Assembly (NCBI GenBank): GCA_003996215.1
Contig: QJPP01000050.1
Location: 124,001-188,000 of the forward strand
Direction: 5' to 3'
From: Jaltomata sinuosa
Taxonomy: Eukaryota; Streptophyta; Magnoliopsida; Solanales; Solanaceae
Length of the DNA: 64,000 nucleotides
The translations under genes and the position numbers were made by a program. The notes under the pieces were generated by a model. That model did not search any database, was not told the origin of the DNA, and saw only the letters and a program-made list of their open reading frames with translations. Positions 10,955 through 22,813 of this stretch are shown in pieces (the first letter of the stretch is position 1; each line of letters starts with the position of its first letter).

Positions 10955-11906
10955 TTAAGTTATTGATGGCCTCCTAAAGTTGTTTGGATTATTCACTTGA
11001 GCATCTCAACTTACACTTCTACTTATTGAACACTTTAACTATTCAAAAATAGTTCCTATTAAACATAGAATGCTGACATGGCAAAAAGATTGAGTCTCAC
11101 GCTCTTTAAATGCGTAAAACGATTTCAATTTATAATTATTTTTTTTAAAGTTATACACCTAAATTAATTAATTAAAAAAGAAAAAACAATATTAAAGAAG
11201 AAGAGGAAGATACGTCTTCCTCCTCCCACCGCCATCCCCTCCCCTGCAACTAAGCCTTTCTCATCCCCATTCCCCTCAACTCTCTCCACAGCTCCTCCGC
11301 CCCACCCCCTCTTTCGCCATATTTTTTTCTGCTTTTTTTTTTTAAAAAAAAATTCTTTGTCATTGTTCGTCAGATCGACGAAGTAAATTTAGGTATCAAA
11401 ATAAATTTTGGCGATCTCCATTTTTTTCGATAAAAGTAATACGAATTAATTATTTCTTCCGACGAAAGTCATTGTTGCTACTGATAACTATTGGGAAGAA
11501 GGTGAAGACAATGGAGAGTGAGGGGTTAACATGGAGGGGGATACTGGTGGCGTCGGTGTCAGGGCCGGTGGAGGGGGAAGTGGATTTTGATGGAGAAGAA
11601 AGAGGAGGGTGAGAGATTACTTTAAAAACAAATAAGTTTTCATTATTTTTAAAAATAATTTTATGGATTATTTAAATAAAATTATTTTTTAAAAAAATAT
11701 TTGTATTGAATTGCCACGTGTCACCAATTCGGTGGTCCATCCATCAATAATAATGCATGTGGGTTACACACACTTGGTTTTTCAGCATATTGTCATTTTG
11801 TGTTAAATAGGTACAAATTTATCAAGATTAAAGTGTTCGTATAAGTATGAATTAAGGTGTTCAAGTAAATAATTCGGATAATTTTAGGGGGCCGGAAATG
11901 ACTTAA
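10955..11906. mobile_element. Long terminal-inverted-repeat element (MULE-like or foldback)
   Basis: About 150 bases at the left end (TTAAGTTATTGATGGCCTCC onward) are repeated inverted at the right end (ending GGAAATGACTTAA), with roughly 75-80% identity judged by eye. The interior has a purine/pyrimidine-asymmetric CT-rich block (11210-11330) and short GA-rich frames without a recognised domain. Long TIRs fit Mutator-like or foldback non-autonomous elements. No convincing flanking duplication was found. Confidence 0.65.
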
Positions 11907-12863
11907 TACTATAGAGGAAGATGCATGTCAGACGCGTGAAAAACAGGTTCAAACCTGTTGTTGAACTCATTTATGAATTTGTACTGTGAGGAGTAAATGG
12001 AATCTATTAACTTTGGTGGTTCTTGGTCTTGGTAACAATTACACACTCATTTGAAAAGGTGTAATTCTCTTCTTAAACATATTTTCTTTTCTTCTTCCAA
12101 ATAACGCATAATTGGAAATTTAGGGGTGTTCAATAATCCATTGTAATCTCACAATTGAAAATTATTTTTTATTAAGGATAATATTTTCCAGGAAAGCAAT
12201 TTATGCCATACCATAAGAGTTCAATATATATAATAAGTAACGATTTTTTTTTTATATATATGATCCAGATCATAAATTAAAAATATCCTGGCTCCACTTG
12301 TAAGCCTGCTTGAGTTTACCCTTATATCTGGTAACGCTTCACTCTTTGGCTTTCTTCGCGTTCAAATTGCAAGCTTGCTAGAGTGTTAAACCTATGCTAC
12401 AGTATATCTTGAAGGAGTCTATGTTTTTCTTTTCCAACGATAATTTTAAGTAGCACATTATTTTTATCTTCTATTTCTCCGGAGGCTTTCTGTGATTTAA
12501 AATCACAAGAGAATCCTCAGTGGCTGCTTGGTACAGAAAATCAAACTTCACAACAAAAGCAAGAAAATAAAATTTTTTATATCAAAGTAAACAAAAGAAA
12601 GAAAATGAGAAAAGAAGCGTTGGATTTTGAAACACCCTGACTTTAAAAGAAAGAAGTGCAACAACTTACATAACATTGGACACGGGAAAAAATTACGTAA
12701 CATTACACTATGGATGAAACCAAACATCAACAACAAAAGAGAAAAAAAAATCACTCTTTTCTCACACTAGCTAGCTAGCAAACTTGACCATAACCAAACA
12801 TGCATGAAACAAACTTGAACTAATAAAGATAATAAAACTTAATTATATGAAAGTGATGAATCT
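11907..12863. other. Intergenic region downstream of the glycine-rich protein gene
   Basis: No gene is recognised. The last ~300 bases (12560-12863) are presumably the 3' flank and UTR of the minus-strand gene at 12864-13208. The short minus ORF at 12548-12754 is AT-driven and has no domain. Confidence 0.4.
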
Positions 12864-13208
12864 TCATGGAAGTGGAAGGTTCCCTGCACCAGCACCAGCA
12901 CCAGCACCGCCACCAAAGCCACCACCAAGTCCTCCTAGACCCCCTATTCCACCACCTAGTCCACCTACTGAACCAAATCCAGCTCCACCACCAACTCCAC
13001 CAGCAATTCCACCAACATTGCCACCTACTCCGCTTATGACTCCACCATAAGGCAGGCCATTGCTGCCAATGCCACCGATACCTCCAGCACCTCCAAAAAC
13101 ATTCTTTTGGTCAGAAAGACCTTTGTCACTTGGCATTTCTCTTGCTGCTGTGGTATGAATCACTACCAAAGCAAGACAAAGGATAACTAGGGACAACTTA
13201 TTGGCCAT
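12864..13208 (-). CDS. Secreted glycine-rich protein
   Basis: A 114-residue protein read from ATG at 13208. Residues 1-22 form a clear signal peptide (hydrophobic Leu/Val/Ile core ending Thr-Thr-Ala-Ala), so the product is expected in the cell wall or apoplast. A short charged linker (Arg-Glu-Met-Pro-Ser-Asp-Lys) follows. The rest is Gly-rich with GGxGG and GG(I/L/F)GG repeats and a terminal Gly-Ala run ending NLPLP. This fits class I structural or stress-induced glycine-rich proteins. The start is supported by the signal peptide and by a TATA box about 95 bases upstream. The proline-rich ORF on the opposite strand is its antisense shadow. It is the only intact host gene seen, with no intron needed. 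Precise function is unknown. Confidence 0.9.
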   Translation of the reverse strand: MANKLSLVILCLALVVIHTTAAREMPSDKGLSDQKNVFGGAGGIGGIGSNGLPYGGVISGVGGNVGGIAGGVGGGAGFGSVGGLGGGIGGLGGLGGGFGGGAGAGAGAGNLPLP

Positions 13209-13300
13209 TACTTCGTCTTTCTATGGATGCCTAAGTCTCTCTTTCTTTTCTTTATCCTACGTACCTTTACACCTGAGTGATGAAGTGGTGTTTCCTTGAG

Positions 13301-13315
13301 TCTCTTTTTATAGGC
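13301..13315 (-). promoter_or_regulatory. TATA box of the glycine-rich protein gene
   Basis: On the minus strand CCTATAAAAAGAGA lies about 95 bases before the ATG at 13208. The leader between them is A/C-rich and has no upstream ATG ahead of the start, as is typical of plant 5'UTRs. Confidence 0.7.
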
Positions 13316-13329
13316 AGCAAATGGGTTGG

Positions 13330-14249
13330 TGGCGAATGAATACCAACATTAAATGTAATTCAATGCCTCTGTATACCTCTTGTAGCCACTGGTTCGTGCA
13401 GTTTAGAGAAACCCTTCGGTTTGTTTGCCAACTAAAAATTATTTTCCCACAAAAAATGTTTTCCTCAACTTTTCTTCTTCTTTTTTTGGAGGGCGTGGAA
13501 TAAATGATTTTTTACTTATATTTTGATGTTTGATAGGTAACAAGAGAAATAATCAAAAGTATTTATATATAATTTAGGCCAAGTGGGCTGCCACTAATGG
13601 AATTTATTTTGCTAACTTTTATTAGAAAAGTCATTTCTAATCTTAAAAAAATAATATTCTTTCAAAAATTTTGACCAATCAAAATATTTTTCAAAACATT
13701 TTTTGGAAAATGTTTTCTTCCATTTTAAACACACTCTTTGTCCATATATATTTGTGTTTTAAACTTTTGGACACCATACCCTTAACAAAATACATTTAAC
13801 AGATTTAATTTATAAGAGTATCTATCTAAACTACTCTTCTCTCTTACAAGTCTCGCTTAATTAATTAAAACTCCATTAACAAAAACAGTAAAGGTGTCGT
13901 AAGAAAAATAATTTATACTTCATATTTTTTAAAACATCATATATTTTGAAATAAATTAAACTCTAAGCAATTATTTAGGGTGGAGGGTAGATGTTTTCTT
14001 TCTTCCGGGTATTTGGGGTCATGTTTCAGAAAGGTACATAGGTCAAAAGAAAGCGTTGTGTTAATTAAATGTAGATGGCCAATTGGTCATTACTGAGCTA
14101 CTGGCCAATGGACCCTCTCTCTGGAACCTAGTTACACTGATACAGTAATACTGAGGAATGAAATTTTTTACTTGTGTGAGGCATGTTAATTCATATTTGT
14201 GTAAAAAAAATATTATTCAAGTGACATTATTCTCTTATTGTTACTATAT
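13330..14249. other. Upstream intergenic region without recognised gene
   Basis: AT-rich DNA upstream of the glycine-rich protein gene. Short plus ORFs here (such as 13321-13503) have no domain or codon signature. No repeat family was recognised. Confidence 0.4.
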
Positions 14250-15311
14250 ATATAAGGTTGGCACCTCTTTTTCAAGCAGGCAGCTCTTGAACAACATGCC
14301 TGTTTGAGCTGCCTGCTTGAAGGGTCCCATTTCAAAAAAAAAAATATTTTCTTCATTTTAATTTATTTATCTTACTTTCATTTTAATATGTTATGTATTT
14401 GATCAAAATATTATGTTATTTATTTGATAATTACGTAAAAGATATTATAAATCACAATATAAATTTTTTGTTGACTCTCAAAATTGTATTAGTGCCACAT
14501 AAAGAGATAAAAATGAGATAAAAAGTATTATAAATCACAATAATTAAAAAAAATATATAATAAATTTAGTGAATTTAAAAATTCTATCTATGTAACATAT
14601 ATTGAGCCCGTGCTGGCACAAAAATTTGTGTATATTTTTATATGAATTTTATACTAAATAAAATAATATATGCATATCTAAAAAAATAATTGATCTAAAT
14701 AAAATAATAATGTATGCATATCTAAATTAAGCATATCTTACAATTTTTGAGTATTAACATTGGGCCCGTGCGTAGCACGAGAGGATTTCAAGAAAGCACC
14801 TCTTGGACAACGTGCCTGCTTGAGCTGTCTGCTTGAAGGGTCCCACTTCAAAAAATTAATCTTTTCTCTGTTTTAATTTATTTGTGTTACTTTTCATTTT
14901 AATATGTTATATATTTGATCAAAATATTATGTTATGTATTTGATAATTACGTAAAATATATTATAAATTATAATATTAAATTTTTTTTGACTCTCAAAAT
15001 TGTATTAGTGCCACATAAAGGGATAAAAATGACATAAAAAGTATTATAAATCACAACAGTTAAAAAATGTATAATAAATTTAGTGAATTTAAAAATTCTA
15101 TCTACGTAACGTATATTGAGCCCGTGCTGACACGAAAATTTGTGTATATTCTTGTATGAATTTTATTGATCTAAATAAAATAATGTATGCACATCTAAAA
15201 AATTAATTGATCTAAATAAAATAATAATGTATGCTTATCTAAATTAAGCATATCTTACATTTTTTGAGTATTAATATTGGGTCCATGCGTAGCACGAAAT
15301 TTGATATCTAG
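14250..15311. mobile_element. Tandem pair of Helitron-like non-autonomous elements
   Basis: Two direct copies of about 530 bases (14250-14790 and 14791-15311) share the same series of blocks: the GAGCTG(C/T)CTGCTTGAAGGGTCCCA start, the ATATTGAGCCCGTGCTG motif and the GCGTAGCACGA hairpin end. The second copy ends ATATCTAGT, a Helitron-type CTAG|T terminus after a GTGCGTAGCAC-type hairpin. The first copy carries a perfect 16-base inverted repeat (14271-14286 with 14306-14321). No protein is encoded. Confidence 0.6.
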
Positions 15312-15704
15312 TATTAGTAATATGAGAACCATCACATCATCTCACACCACCTGTTCCTCATTCCCCCTTCTTCTTCGTTGCATTTTTCTTTCTCTTCCCC
15401 TACCTCTTATCTTTCCTTTTTTTTTCCTTCTTCTCATTTTCTGTTTTTCCATCAATTCTATTAATGGTAGACCAAAATTCTTTACGATATTCTTCAACTT
15501 CACTATCCAATTTTTTCAATTCCTTCAAATTTCAATTTTCATCCATCTTAATTATTTTTAAAAATAATTAATGGATCTTTTTAAAAAAAATAAAGATAAA
15601 ATCAATTATTCATCACAAATATTGGCTCAAGTCCTATCTCACCACCTGCTCCACAAAAGAATTTCACCATATTTCCATCCAGGACTACTCATGCTCACAG
15701 TAAC
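15312..15704. other. Spacer before the Copia element
   Basis: CT-rich then AT-rich sequence with no recognised gene. The ORF at 15277-15561 is dominated by Phe/Leu/Ser from the CT-rich tract and is not supported. Confidence 0.4.
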
Positions 15705-16575
15705 TGTTAGAATTTTTAAAGACTTAAACCTTTAAATAAGGTGTCGTGCAAATTGAAAAAGGGTGGAAAATAAAATAGAGGAAAAATAAAATTTTAATAA
15801 AGGTCATTTTTCCCACATTGGTAAGGAAGAAGAGAACATTTGTGTTTATATTGAGAAACACTTCTTCTAGCAGTTAAAGAGTTGAGAAGAGGATCTCCCT
15901 TCACATCTTTGTCGTCGCTCTTTTGCCTCTGGCTTTGATAAAATATGTGATACAAAATTCATTTTTTATTTTTATTAATTAATTTTTTTTTTTGATATTT
16001 TTTGCGCAATGTTTAATTTAAACTTTACATTTTTGTTTCTCTTTTCAAATATTAATTAATTACCAAACAAACACAATCTTTAACGAACATATATGTCTAC
16101 ACCTGTTCATGTCGAACATACACAATCTTTAACGAACAAGTATGTCTGCACCTGTTCATGCTCAATCCAAGTGGTTATAGGTTTCGCCTCAGTTTTCTTC
16201 ACTCAGCAAAAATCTGCAAATACTCTAAAAACTCTTTTGCATTCTCTGCTTTTGTATTTTTCTATTTTTGCATCATTTTTCCAAAGACAAAAATATAAGT
16301 GTGATTTTTTTCTCAGTTTGTTGAATTCATTGGAGTTCTGTAATTTGCAATGCCGCTATTATAATTTTTTTTTTTCCGTTCTATCTTGAGAGAAAATAAC
16401 CCAATTCCTTGACAACTGTGAGGAAATTATAATTCCTTAAGGATACACAAGCAACTTGTGAGTGCAATTTTTTTTTCTGTCCCTTCTAACGTTCTATACA
16501 AATATTTCTTTTTTATTTTCTGATTATAAACAAAATCTATTTGTTAAATTACTGCCTGAACACAAATTAGTAACA
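15705..16575 (+). repeat. 5' LTR of Copia retrotransposon
   Basis: It begins TGTTAGAATTTTTAAAGAC and ends about TTAGTAACA. It matches 18264-18854 plus 35508-35941, which together form the split 3' LTR. Inside are two copies of a 49-base unit (16071-16160) containing CACCTGTTCATG, a candidate enhancer, and a conserved GAGGATCTCCCYTC block. The LTR is about 870 bases. Boundaries rest on comparison with the other LTR. Confidence 0.8.
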
Positions 16576-16775
16576 AGCTTGAATTATATTTTACTGTTTA
16601 TTTTTTTGTGTTCACTTTAATATTTGGAGAGTAAAATCTTTCGATTTTTTACTCCCTCGATTTGAAAAATATAAAATTTCACCGAGTAAGTCTGTTTGGG
16701 TATTTAATTTGAAGAATATAAAAACTTCATAGATTTATTAAAAATTTTGCCTGTGTCAATTTTTTGCAGAAAAAA

Positions 16776-17857
16776 TGACAACTGAAATAAAATAACAGAA
16801 TATTTCTATTGTGAATGGTGCTGCCAATATGGCAACAACTATTGCTTCGTCAAGCCGCACAATAGTTGCTCCATCAATGGTTATGACAAAAAAATTGAGA
16901 AAAATTATGGGTATCAACTTCAAACGTTGATAACAGAAAATATTTTTCTATCTTGATTATCCTCAATCTACAACAATTTATCAATGAGGACGTTCATCTC
17001 TTGGCAAAAGGAACATCTGATAATGAGAAGTTTGTGGTGACAGAGGCATGAAAACATTCAATTTTTTTTGCAAGAGCTATATTCTCGATCAACGACTTAG
17101 AGGATGACTTGTATAACGTTTTTAGTGTTTATGAAATTTCTAAAGAGTTATGGTACGCTCTTGATAAGAAAATACAAAACTGAAGATGCTGGATTAAAGA
17201 ATTCATAGCTGTAAAATTTTTGAACTTTAAAATGATTGACAACAAGACTATTATGTCTCAAGTTCAAGAGTTACAAGTCATCGTTCATGATCTCCTTGCA
17301 GAAGGTATGATCAGATTTGATATTTTTATTATTAAATATATTGATTGTGTTGCTAATTTTAAATTATCCATTAAAGATATGGTCATAAATAAAGAATTTC
17401 AAATAACAATAGTTATCGAGAAGTTAACTCCTTTATGGAGAGACTTTAAAAATTACTTGAAGCATAAACCCAAAAAAATGACGCTTGAAGATTTGATTGT
17501 TCATCTAAGGATAGAAGAATAAATAAAGCATTTCAAGTAACAATAGTTATCGAGAAGTTAACTCCTTTATGGAGAGACTTTAAAAATTACTTGAAGCATA
17601 AACCCAAAAAAATGACTCTTGAAGATTTGATTGTTCATCTAAGGATAGAAGAAAATAACAAGGTAGCAGAAAAAAAGTCTCATGTAAGTTCAACAAAATC
17701 AGGAGCAAATATTGTTGAAGAAGTACCAAATAACAAAAAGAGAAAGAGACAGTCTGGATCAAAAGGTTATCCACCTAAGAAAAAGTACAAAGGAAATTGT
17801 CACAATTGTGAAAAAATCGGACACAAGGTTGAGAACTGTCATGCTCCAAAAAAGTGA
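16776..17857 (+). pseudogene. Copia gag (capsid/nucleocapsid), broken
   Basis: Decayed gag of a Ty1/Copia element. Recognisable gag sequence runs in several frames from the ATG at 16776, with stops before 17220. It then has an open block 17220-17522 and a second one 17591-17857 that ends in a basic stretch (KKRKRQ, PPKKKYKG) and a CCHC knuckle C-x2-C-x4-H-x4-C (CHNCEKIGHKVENC). A 134-base tandem duplication (17387-17520 repeated from 17521) breaks the frame. The protein would package element RNA. No protease, integrase or RT follows, so the copy is internally deleted. Confidence 0.8.
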
Positions 17858-18263
17858 TATCTAAGTTTTTTATGAGATTATGAAAGAGTGTATCTAAAGG
17901 ATGAAACATTTAGGAATCACCTATGCAAATGTGAGGTGTAAGCCGCTTCAAGGAGAATCATGTAAGGCCAATTCTCTATGCATTATGAAACTAGCAGGCG
18001 TTCATGGCTGAAATGAATACAACAATGAGAATCAAAGACGGTTAAGGTTTAATTGTGTGACATATATTTTCTAGGTATACATCAAATCTTAATATTTCAA
18101 AGATATTAAATCTACCGATTGATCGAGTATATCCGATATATGTTCACTATGGAAAGTTCAAAGGAAAACCTACTTATCCAAATGCAATTTATCTTTATTT
18201 GCAAATCACAATTCTTTCATGTATATTTTCATATTATAGTTATTCTCTATTCATGTAGGATAT
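17858..18263 (+). other. Copia 3' non-coding remnant
   Basis: It lies between the gag zinc knuckle and the 3' LTR. It has no pol domains. The short distance shows that about 3 kb of pol normally found here is missing. Confidence 0.6.
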
Positions 18264-18854
18264 TGTTAAGATTTTTAAGGGCTTAAACCTTTAAATAGAG
18301 TGTAGTGTAAATTAAAAAATGGAGAAAAATAAAATAGAGGAAAAATAAATTCTTAACAAAAGTCATTTTTCCCACATTGATAAATAAGGGGAAAATATTT
18401 GTGCTTATATTGAAAAGTACTTCTTCTAGCTTTTAAAGAGTTGAGAAGAGGATCTCCCCTCGCGCCATCGTCGCTCGCTCGGCTTTGCAAATAATGTAAT
18501 TGACTGATAAATTTTTTTCATGCAAAGTTTAATTTAAAATTCATGGGATTTTTTCTCTTTTCAAACAAAAATTAATTACAAAACAGACACAATCCTTAAC
18601 GAGCAAGTATGTCTGTACCTGTTCATGCCGAATAGACACAACTTTTAACCAACATTTATATTTGGACATGTTCATGCTCAATCCAAGTTGCTATAAATTT
18701 TGAGGCTTCTCCTCAGTTATTTCACTCACTGAAAATCTTCAAATACTCTAAAAACTCTTCTACATTATATGCTTCTATATTTTTCTGCTCTTGCATTATT
18801 TTTTCAAAGGCAAAAACATAAGTGTAATTTTGCTCTGTTTGTTCAATTCATTGG
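18264..18854 (+). repeat. 3' LTR of Copia, first part (split)
   Basis: Homologous to 15705 to about 16333 of the 5' LTR, with the same GAGGATCTCCCCTC block and the CACCTGTTCATG-type repeats. It stops at TTCATTGG where chromovirus A begins. Its continuation is at 35508-35941, and about 77 bases of the LTR are missing at the break. Confidence 0.82.
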
Positions 18855-21800
18855 TGTAATGACTCTTCCGGTTATTCTTATATTTTTGCTTTCGTTGTAC
18901 TGTTAGAGCTTGCCTGTAGTGGTCTCAAGTCATTTATGACTTGCCGGGACCGGTGGTTTGGTGCCCTGGTTGTTTGTTCGGTCGTTATGATCATTTCTCT
19001 GCTTTATAACTATAACTTAGGAAATTATTGACTTTAGTCAATATTCTTGAAAAACGTACTCGGAATCAAATTCTGATAGTTCTTTCAGCTCCAGAGTGTA
19101 TATTTTGATCTAGTTAAACCTTTGGCCGAGGTCTGAGAGCTTTTGATTTGAATTTATCTTGCTCTCTGTGGTTTTTGGCCAGTTGAACTTGAAAGTTTGA
19201 CTTTGGTCTATTTTCGGAGAAGATGGCCTCGGATGGAAATTTTGTCAGCGCTGTTAGCTCTGGAATATCAACTTTGGGCTAGGGGGACCTTTGGTTCGGA
19301 TCTCGAGACTTCCAGACTCATTTTTGGCCCTTGGGTTTGGTTTTTGAAAAGTTGGTCAAAGGTTGATTTTGAGCGTGAGGCTCACTTTTTATTAAATCAA
19401 CCTCCATTGAGAATTTTGTCTATTCCATTGAGTCTCGAATACCATTTTTAGTTGAGTAGCATAGTTCATTTACATTCGCGGGACCCCGGATGTATTCCCG
19501 AGGGTCCATCCATTGACATTTTGGCCAAAACTTGTTGTTGGTTGCTGGTGGCTGCTGCAGCACCAGCCAAGCCATCGCCCATGCATGGGTGGGCTGCATG
19601 CGCACAGCAGACCAGCCGACCCTCCCCTTCGTGCCAATTGCCTAGGCGACCGACAGGCTACATACGCGTGCGCGTGCGCGGTGGCTAGCCCGTGTGCGCT
19701 GGCATGCTACCTGGCCTGGCCTCAGCCTGGCCTTGGCGTGCGCGTGCACAACGCCTACCGCGTGCGTCTAGGCAGCGCTGACACCCTATAAGTTGACCTT
19801 CTTCTCCATTTTCAATATTTAAAACACCCAAAATGAATTTTCACAATTTCCTCTTGAGCTCAAGCTCCATTATCTGTGTAGGCTGATTCCAAGGCGTTGG
19901 GGTGAAGATTTTTCGGTCCATGATCTTTTTCTTGACTCCAATTGGTAAGTTTTCACCTTTAACTCCTTTAATTCTCCGTTTAATTCCCTATTTGATTCTT
20001 GAGAGTTGTGGGGCTGTTTTGAGCCCTTCCATTGCTCAATATTTGCTCAATTTTTGAGCATGTGCTCATGGTTATGCTGGAAATGTCGTGATAATTTTCA
20101 TTTCTAATTTTGGATTACGGGGCTCGCTTTTGACCTAGATTTTGACCTGGCTAGAATACTAGCAATATAGGTGTTGTTAACTTTGTTTTAACACATAGAT
20201 TACATTCTTGATAGTGTGATTACTGTTTGGAGCTTCTAAGAGTAGTTCAGGCTCGGGCTTTGGCTTTTCAACAGATAATCATCGGATGCCAGGTAAGTTA
20301 CGACTTTCCTACCTTAGACTTTGCATATATAGAATATAATCGTATTATTTATCATCTTTGGGTTGGGTTTACTAAGTTGGCACCCCAGACCTTGTCCACT
20401 TTCTTTCTATCCATCCTATTTCATATGTTCATTTTAGTATTCTAATTGGTTTTGTAGTATTACCCCTTGTGGCCTCGTATGGCCTTGTATTTACCTTTGG
20501 ACCATAGATGGTGGGATAATTGGGAAATATCCATGAGTCCCGAACATCGATTTACTTTTATGAGCTAGTTATCTGCGCTGTAGAGCAGATTGAACCTGTG
20601 CAGGGCCGGTAGATTGATTATGAGCCATTGAGCTATTGATTGTTTGCGAGCATATCATCATTATCATGAAATGGGTTTTCTGCATTGACTTTTATTACTA
20701 CTATGGCTGCGGGCTAAACTACCACCAATTTTCTAATTTTGCATGACCCCGAGGGCCCATTTTCCGTATAAATGACTATTAATGAATTCAAACTAGTTTT
20801 GTGGATCTTCTTGGAGTAAAAGGGATTTTGAGATAATTTTCACACTGATTCTAGACTCAGCTAGGCTGGAGTACTAAATATGATTTTCTACTAATTTTGA
20901 ACTGATACTAGGCTCGGCTGGGCCAGAGCGCTAGACATGACTTTTTCTACTAATTTTAGACTCGGATAGATTCTGGGAATGGTTATTGAGAAATTGAGAG
21001 TTGTATGTGGTCGCGGAGACCTCCATGGACCTTGCTGATTTGGACTAGGGGCTACGGGCCGAGAGTGTTAGAGGAGGGGTATATAGAGAAGTAGAGGTAT
21101 ACGGGGGAAGCCTTCTATGGGTCCTACATACTGGGCCTAGGGGCACCGGAGGGGGTGCATACGGTACCACCTGATCATATCATAACACATCATTCATTGT
21201 TTGTATGGTTCCATCATTTTTTGCTATTTGTTGAGTGTACGCTCTGGTAGTATGGGATGCCGGAGGGTTTATTTTAACTTGTATGTGTTCTTCGGGTGTA
21301 TGAGCGTCCGTTGGGACTGTAGGTAGATTAGTTTTCTCGATCCTATTGTAGTATTTGTTCATATTATAGCTACTTGTGAGTTATTCTCCGATCATCCTTA
21401 CCTTGTGAGATTTATTTCTAGCATGACTATGTTTAGATACTTTTCCCTTCTTTCTCTTTTATTTGAGGTTACCGGTATACCACCATTTTCTTAAACTCTC
21501 TGTATATATTAATGTTGCAAGGATCCAGGTGCGTTCTCTATTCTTTCACCATTGTTATGTGATATATCCTCTGTGGCTAGCGTATTACTCTTGTATTCTC
21601 CTTGTCTTCTATCTGTGGCTAGCTTTCGTGTGTTTTCCTCTGTTTGCTTCTGTGACTACTTTCTTAATTATCTGCTATTTACTGCTTTATATCTTATATG
21701 CGCTCAGTTTACCTATGATGCCTATTGGGTACTCGTTGCTTTGCAATTGGTGCTTATACTACACTTTTGCATCTTTTTGGTTCAAATCCTAGTTTGAGCT

Positions 21801-22225
21801 ATCGCCATTGACTGCGTGAATCTCGTGCAGCTTTTGGGCATCCGAGACATAGGGTAAGCTCCTGGCGATCGAGGCTTGACTTCATCTCTTCTTTTGTTCT
21901 ATGTACTCTTTTTTGCTATTCAGAGACAATTGTACATTCTTATTTTGTATCCTCTTGTACTCTGTATATGTAGTAGTGACTTCTATACTATGATACCATA
22001 TCGTGGGATGGTTTAGCTTCCATATTTATATATATATTTTTATATATATTTCAGGTTGTTTCCTCTGTTTTATATCTTCTTTTCAGTTTTTCGCTTATTA
22101 CTCTTTCTTGTATGTGCTTCGCTTTTTTTGTGGCCCTTTACTAACCATTCTGGGCTACGAGAAATTGGTATGCTTACAAGGAGGTTTGTAGGTGCCATCA
22201 TGACTTGAGAAATTAGGTCGTGATA
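18855..22225 (+). repeat. 5' LTR of chromovirus A
   Basis: It starts TGTAATGACTCTTCC and ends GTGATA just before the primer-binding site. The first ~1140 bases match 34368-35507. At about 3.4 kb it is long. A GC-rich block (19560-19790, CGCGTGCGCGTGCGCG) is followed by CCCTATAAGTTGACC, a possible TATA box for the element. ORFs inside are not conserved between the two LTR copies. Confidence 0.8.
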
Positions 22226-22228
22226 GCT

Positions 22229-22240
22229 TGGTATCAGAGC
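22229..22240 (+). other. Primer-binding site of chromovirus A (initiator Met-tRNA)
   Basis: TGGTATCAGAGC lies four bases after the LTR end. It is complementary to the 3' end of initiator tRNA-Met, the usual primer of plant Ty3 elements. Confidence 0.9.
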
Positions 22241-22436
22241 CTAGGTTCACTGGTGTCATTGGTATAGGATCCAATGTCTAGTAGAGTCCTACGGATCAGT
22301 GCGAAGATGTCTGTACTCTATCTTCAGGAGGCTACAGTGGCATTTTAGGAAACATGTCTTTTTTTGCTTCTATATCATGCATCTTCTTCTAGATGGTTTT
22401 ATGGAATCTCATTTTTTCTAGTTCACTTTTCCGCAG

Positions 22437-22813
22437 ATGGCTCGTACAAGATCTTTAGCAGTGGATGAGGGCGAGCCTTCGACACCAACACACCCGACTT
22501 CAGTTAGGGGATGGGGTGGTTATAGAGGTAGAGGCCGAGGATGTGCCCGAGCAGTGGCACTAGTTAGAGATCCTGTGGCTGAGTTTGAGCCTGAGTTAGT
22601 ACCAAGAGCACATCATTCTATAGACCAGGGGGCAGCCTAGGTGCCACCAAGGACACTAGCAGCATCAGTACCATCCCCAACTCCTTTGTCAGATATCCAG
22701 GGTTTGCTTCTTCAACTACTAGGTATGATTGGGGGTCAGTCTTCAGATATAGCACACACATCCACTCAGGAGGCAGCCCTGGGTGCTCAGAGTTCAGGCA
22801 TGCAGCCTGCTAC
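22437..22813 (+). pseudogene. Chromovirus A gag, N-terminal part
   Basis: It starts at ATG 22437 (MARTRSLAVDEGEPS), a Tekay/Del-type gag beginning with an Arg/Gly-rich stretch (RGRGRG). TAG at 22638-22640 interrupts it, a likely former Gln codon. Element B is inserted after 22813, and the gag continues at 27606. The protein formed the retrotransposon capsid. Confidence 0.8.

Noticed and set aside
12847..13050. Proline-rich plus-strand ORF resembling an extensin
   Set aside because: It is the exact antisense of the glycine-rich protein gene. It lacks a signal peptide, while the minus frame has a signal peptide and a TATA box.
15277..15561. 94-codon plus ORF
   Set aside because: It overlaps the Helitron-like 3' end and a CT-rich tract. 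Its Phe/Leu/Ser bias reflects base composition.
19420..19791. Overlapping ORFs in the GC-rich LTR block (both strands)
   Set aside because: Open frames in GC-rich DNA are expected by chance. They are not kept in frame between the two LTR copies (34933-35412).
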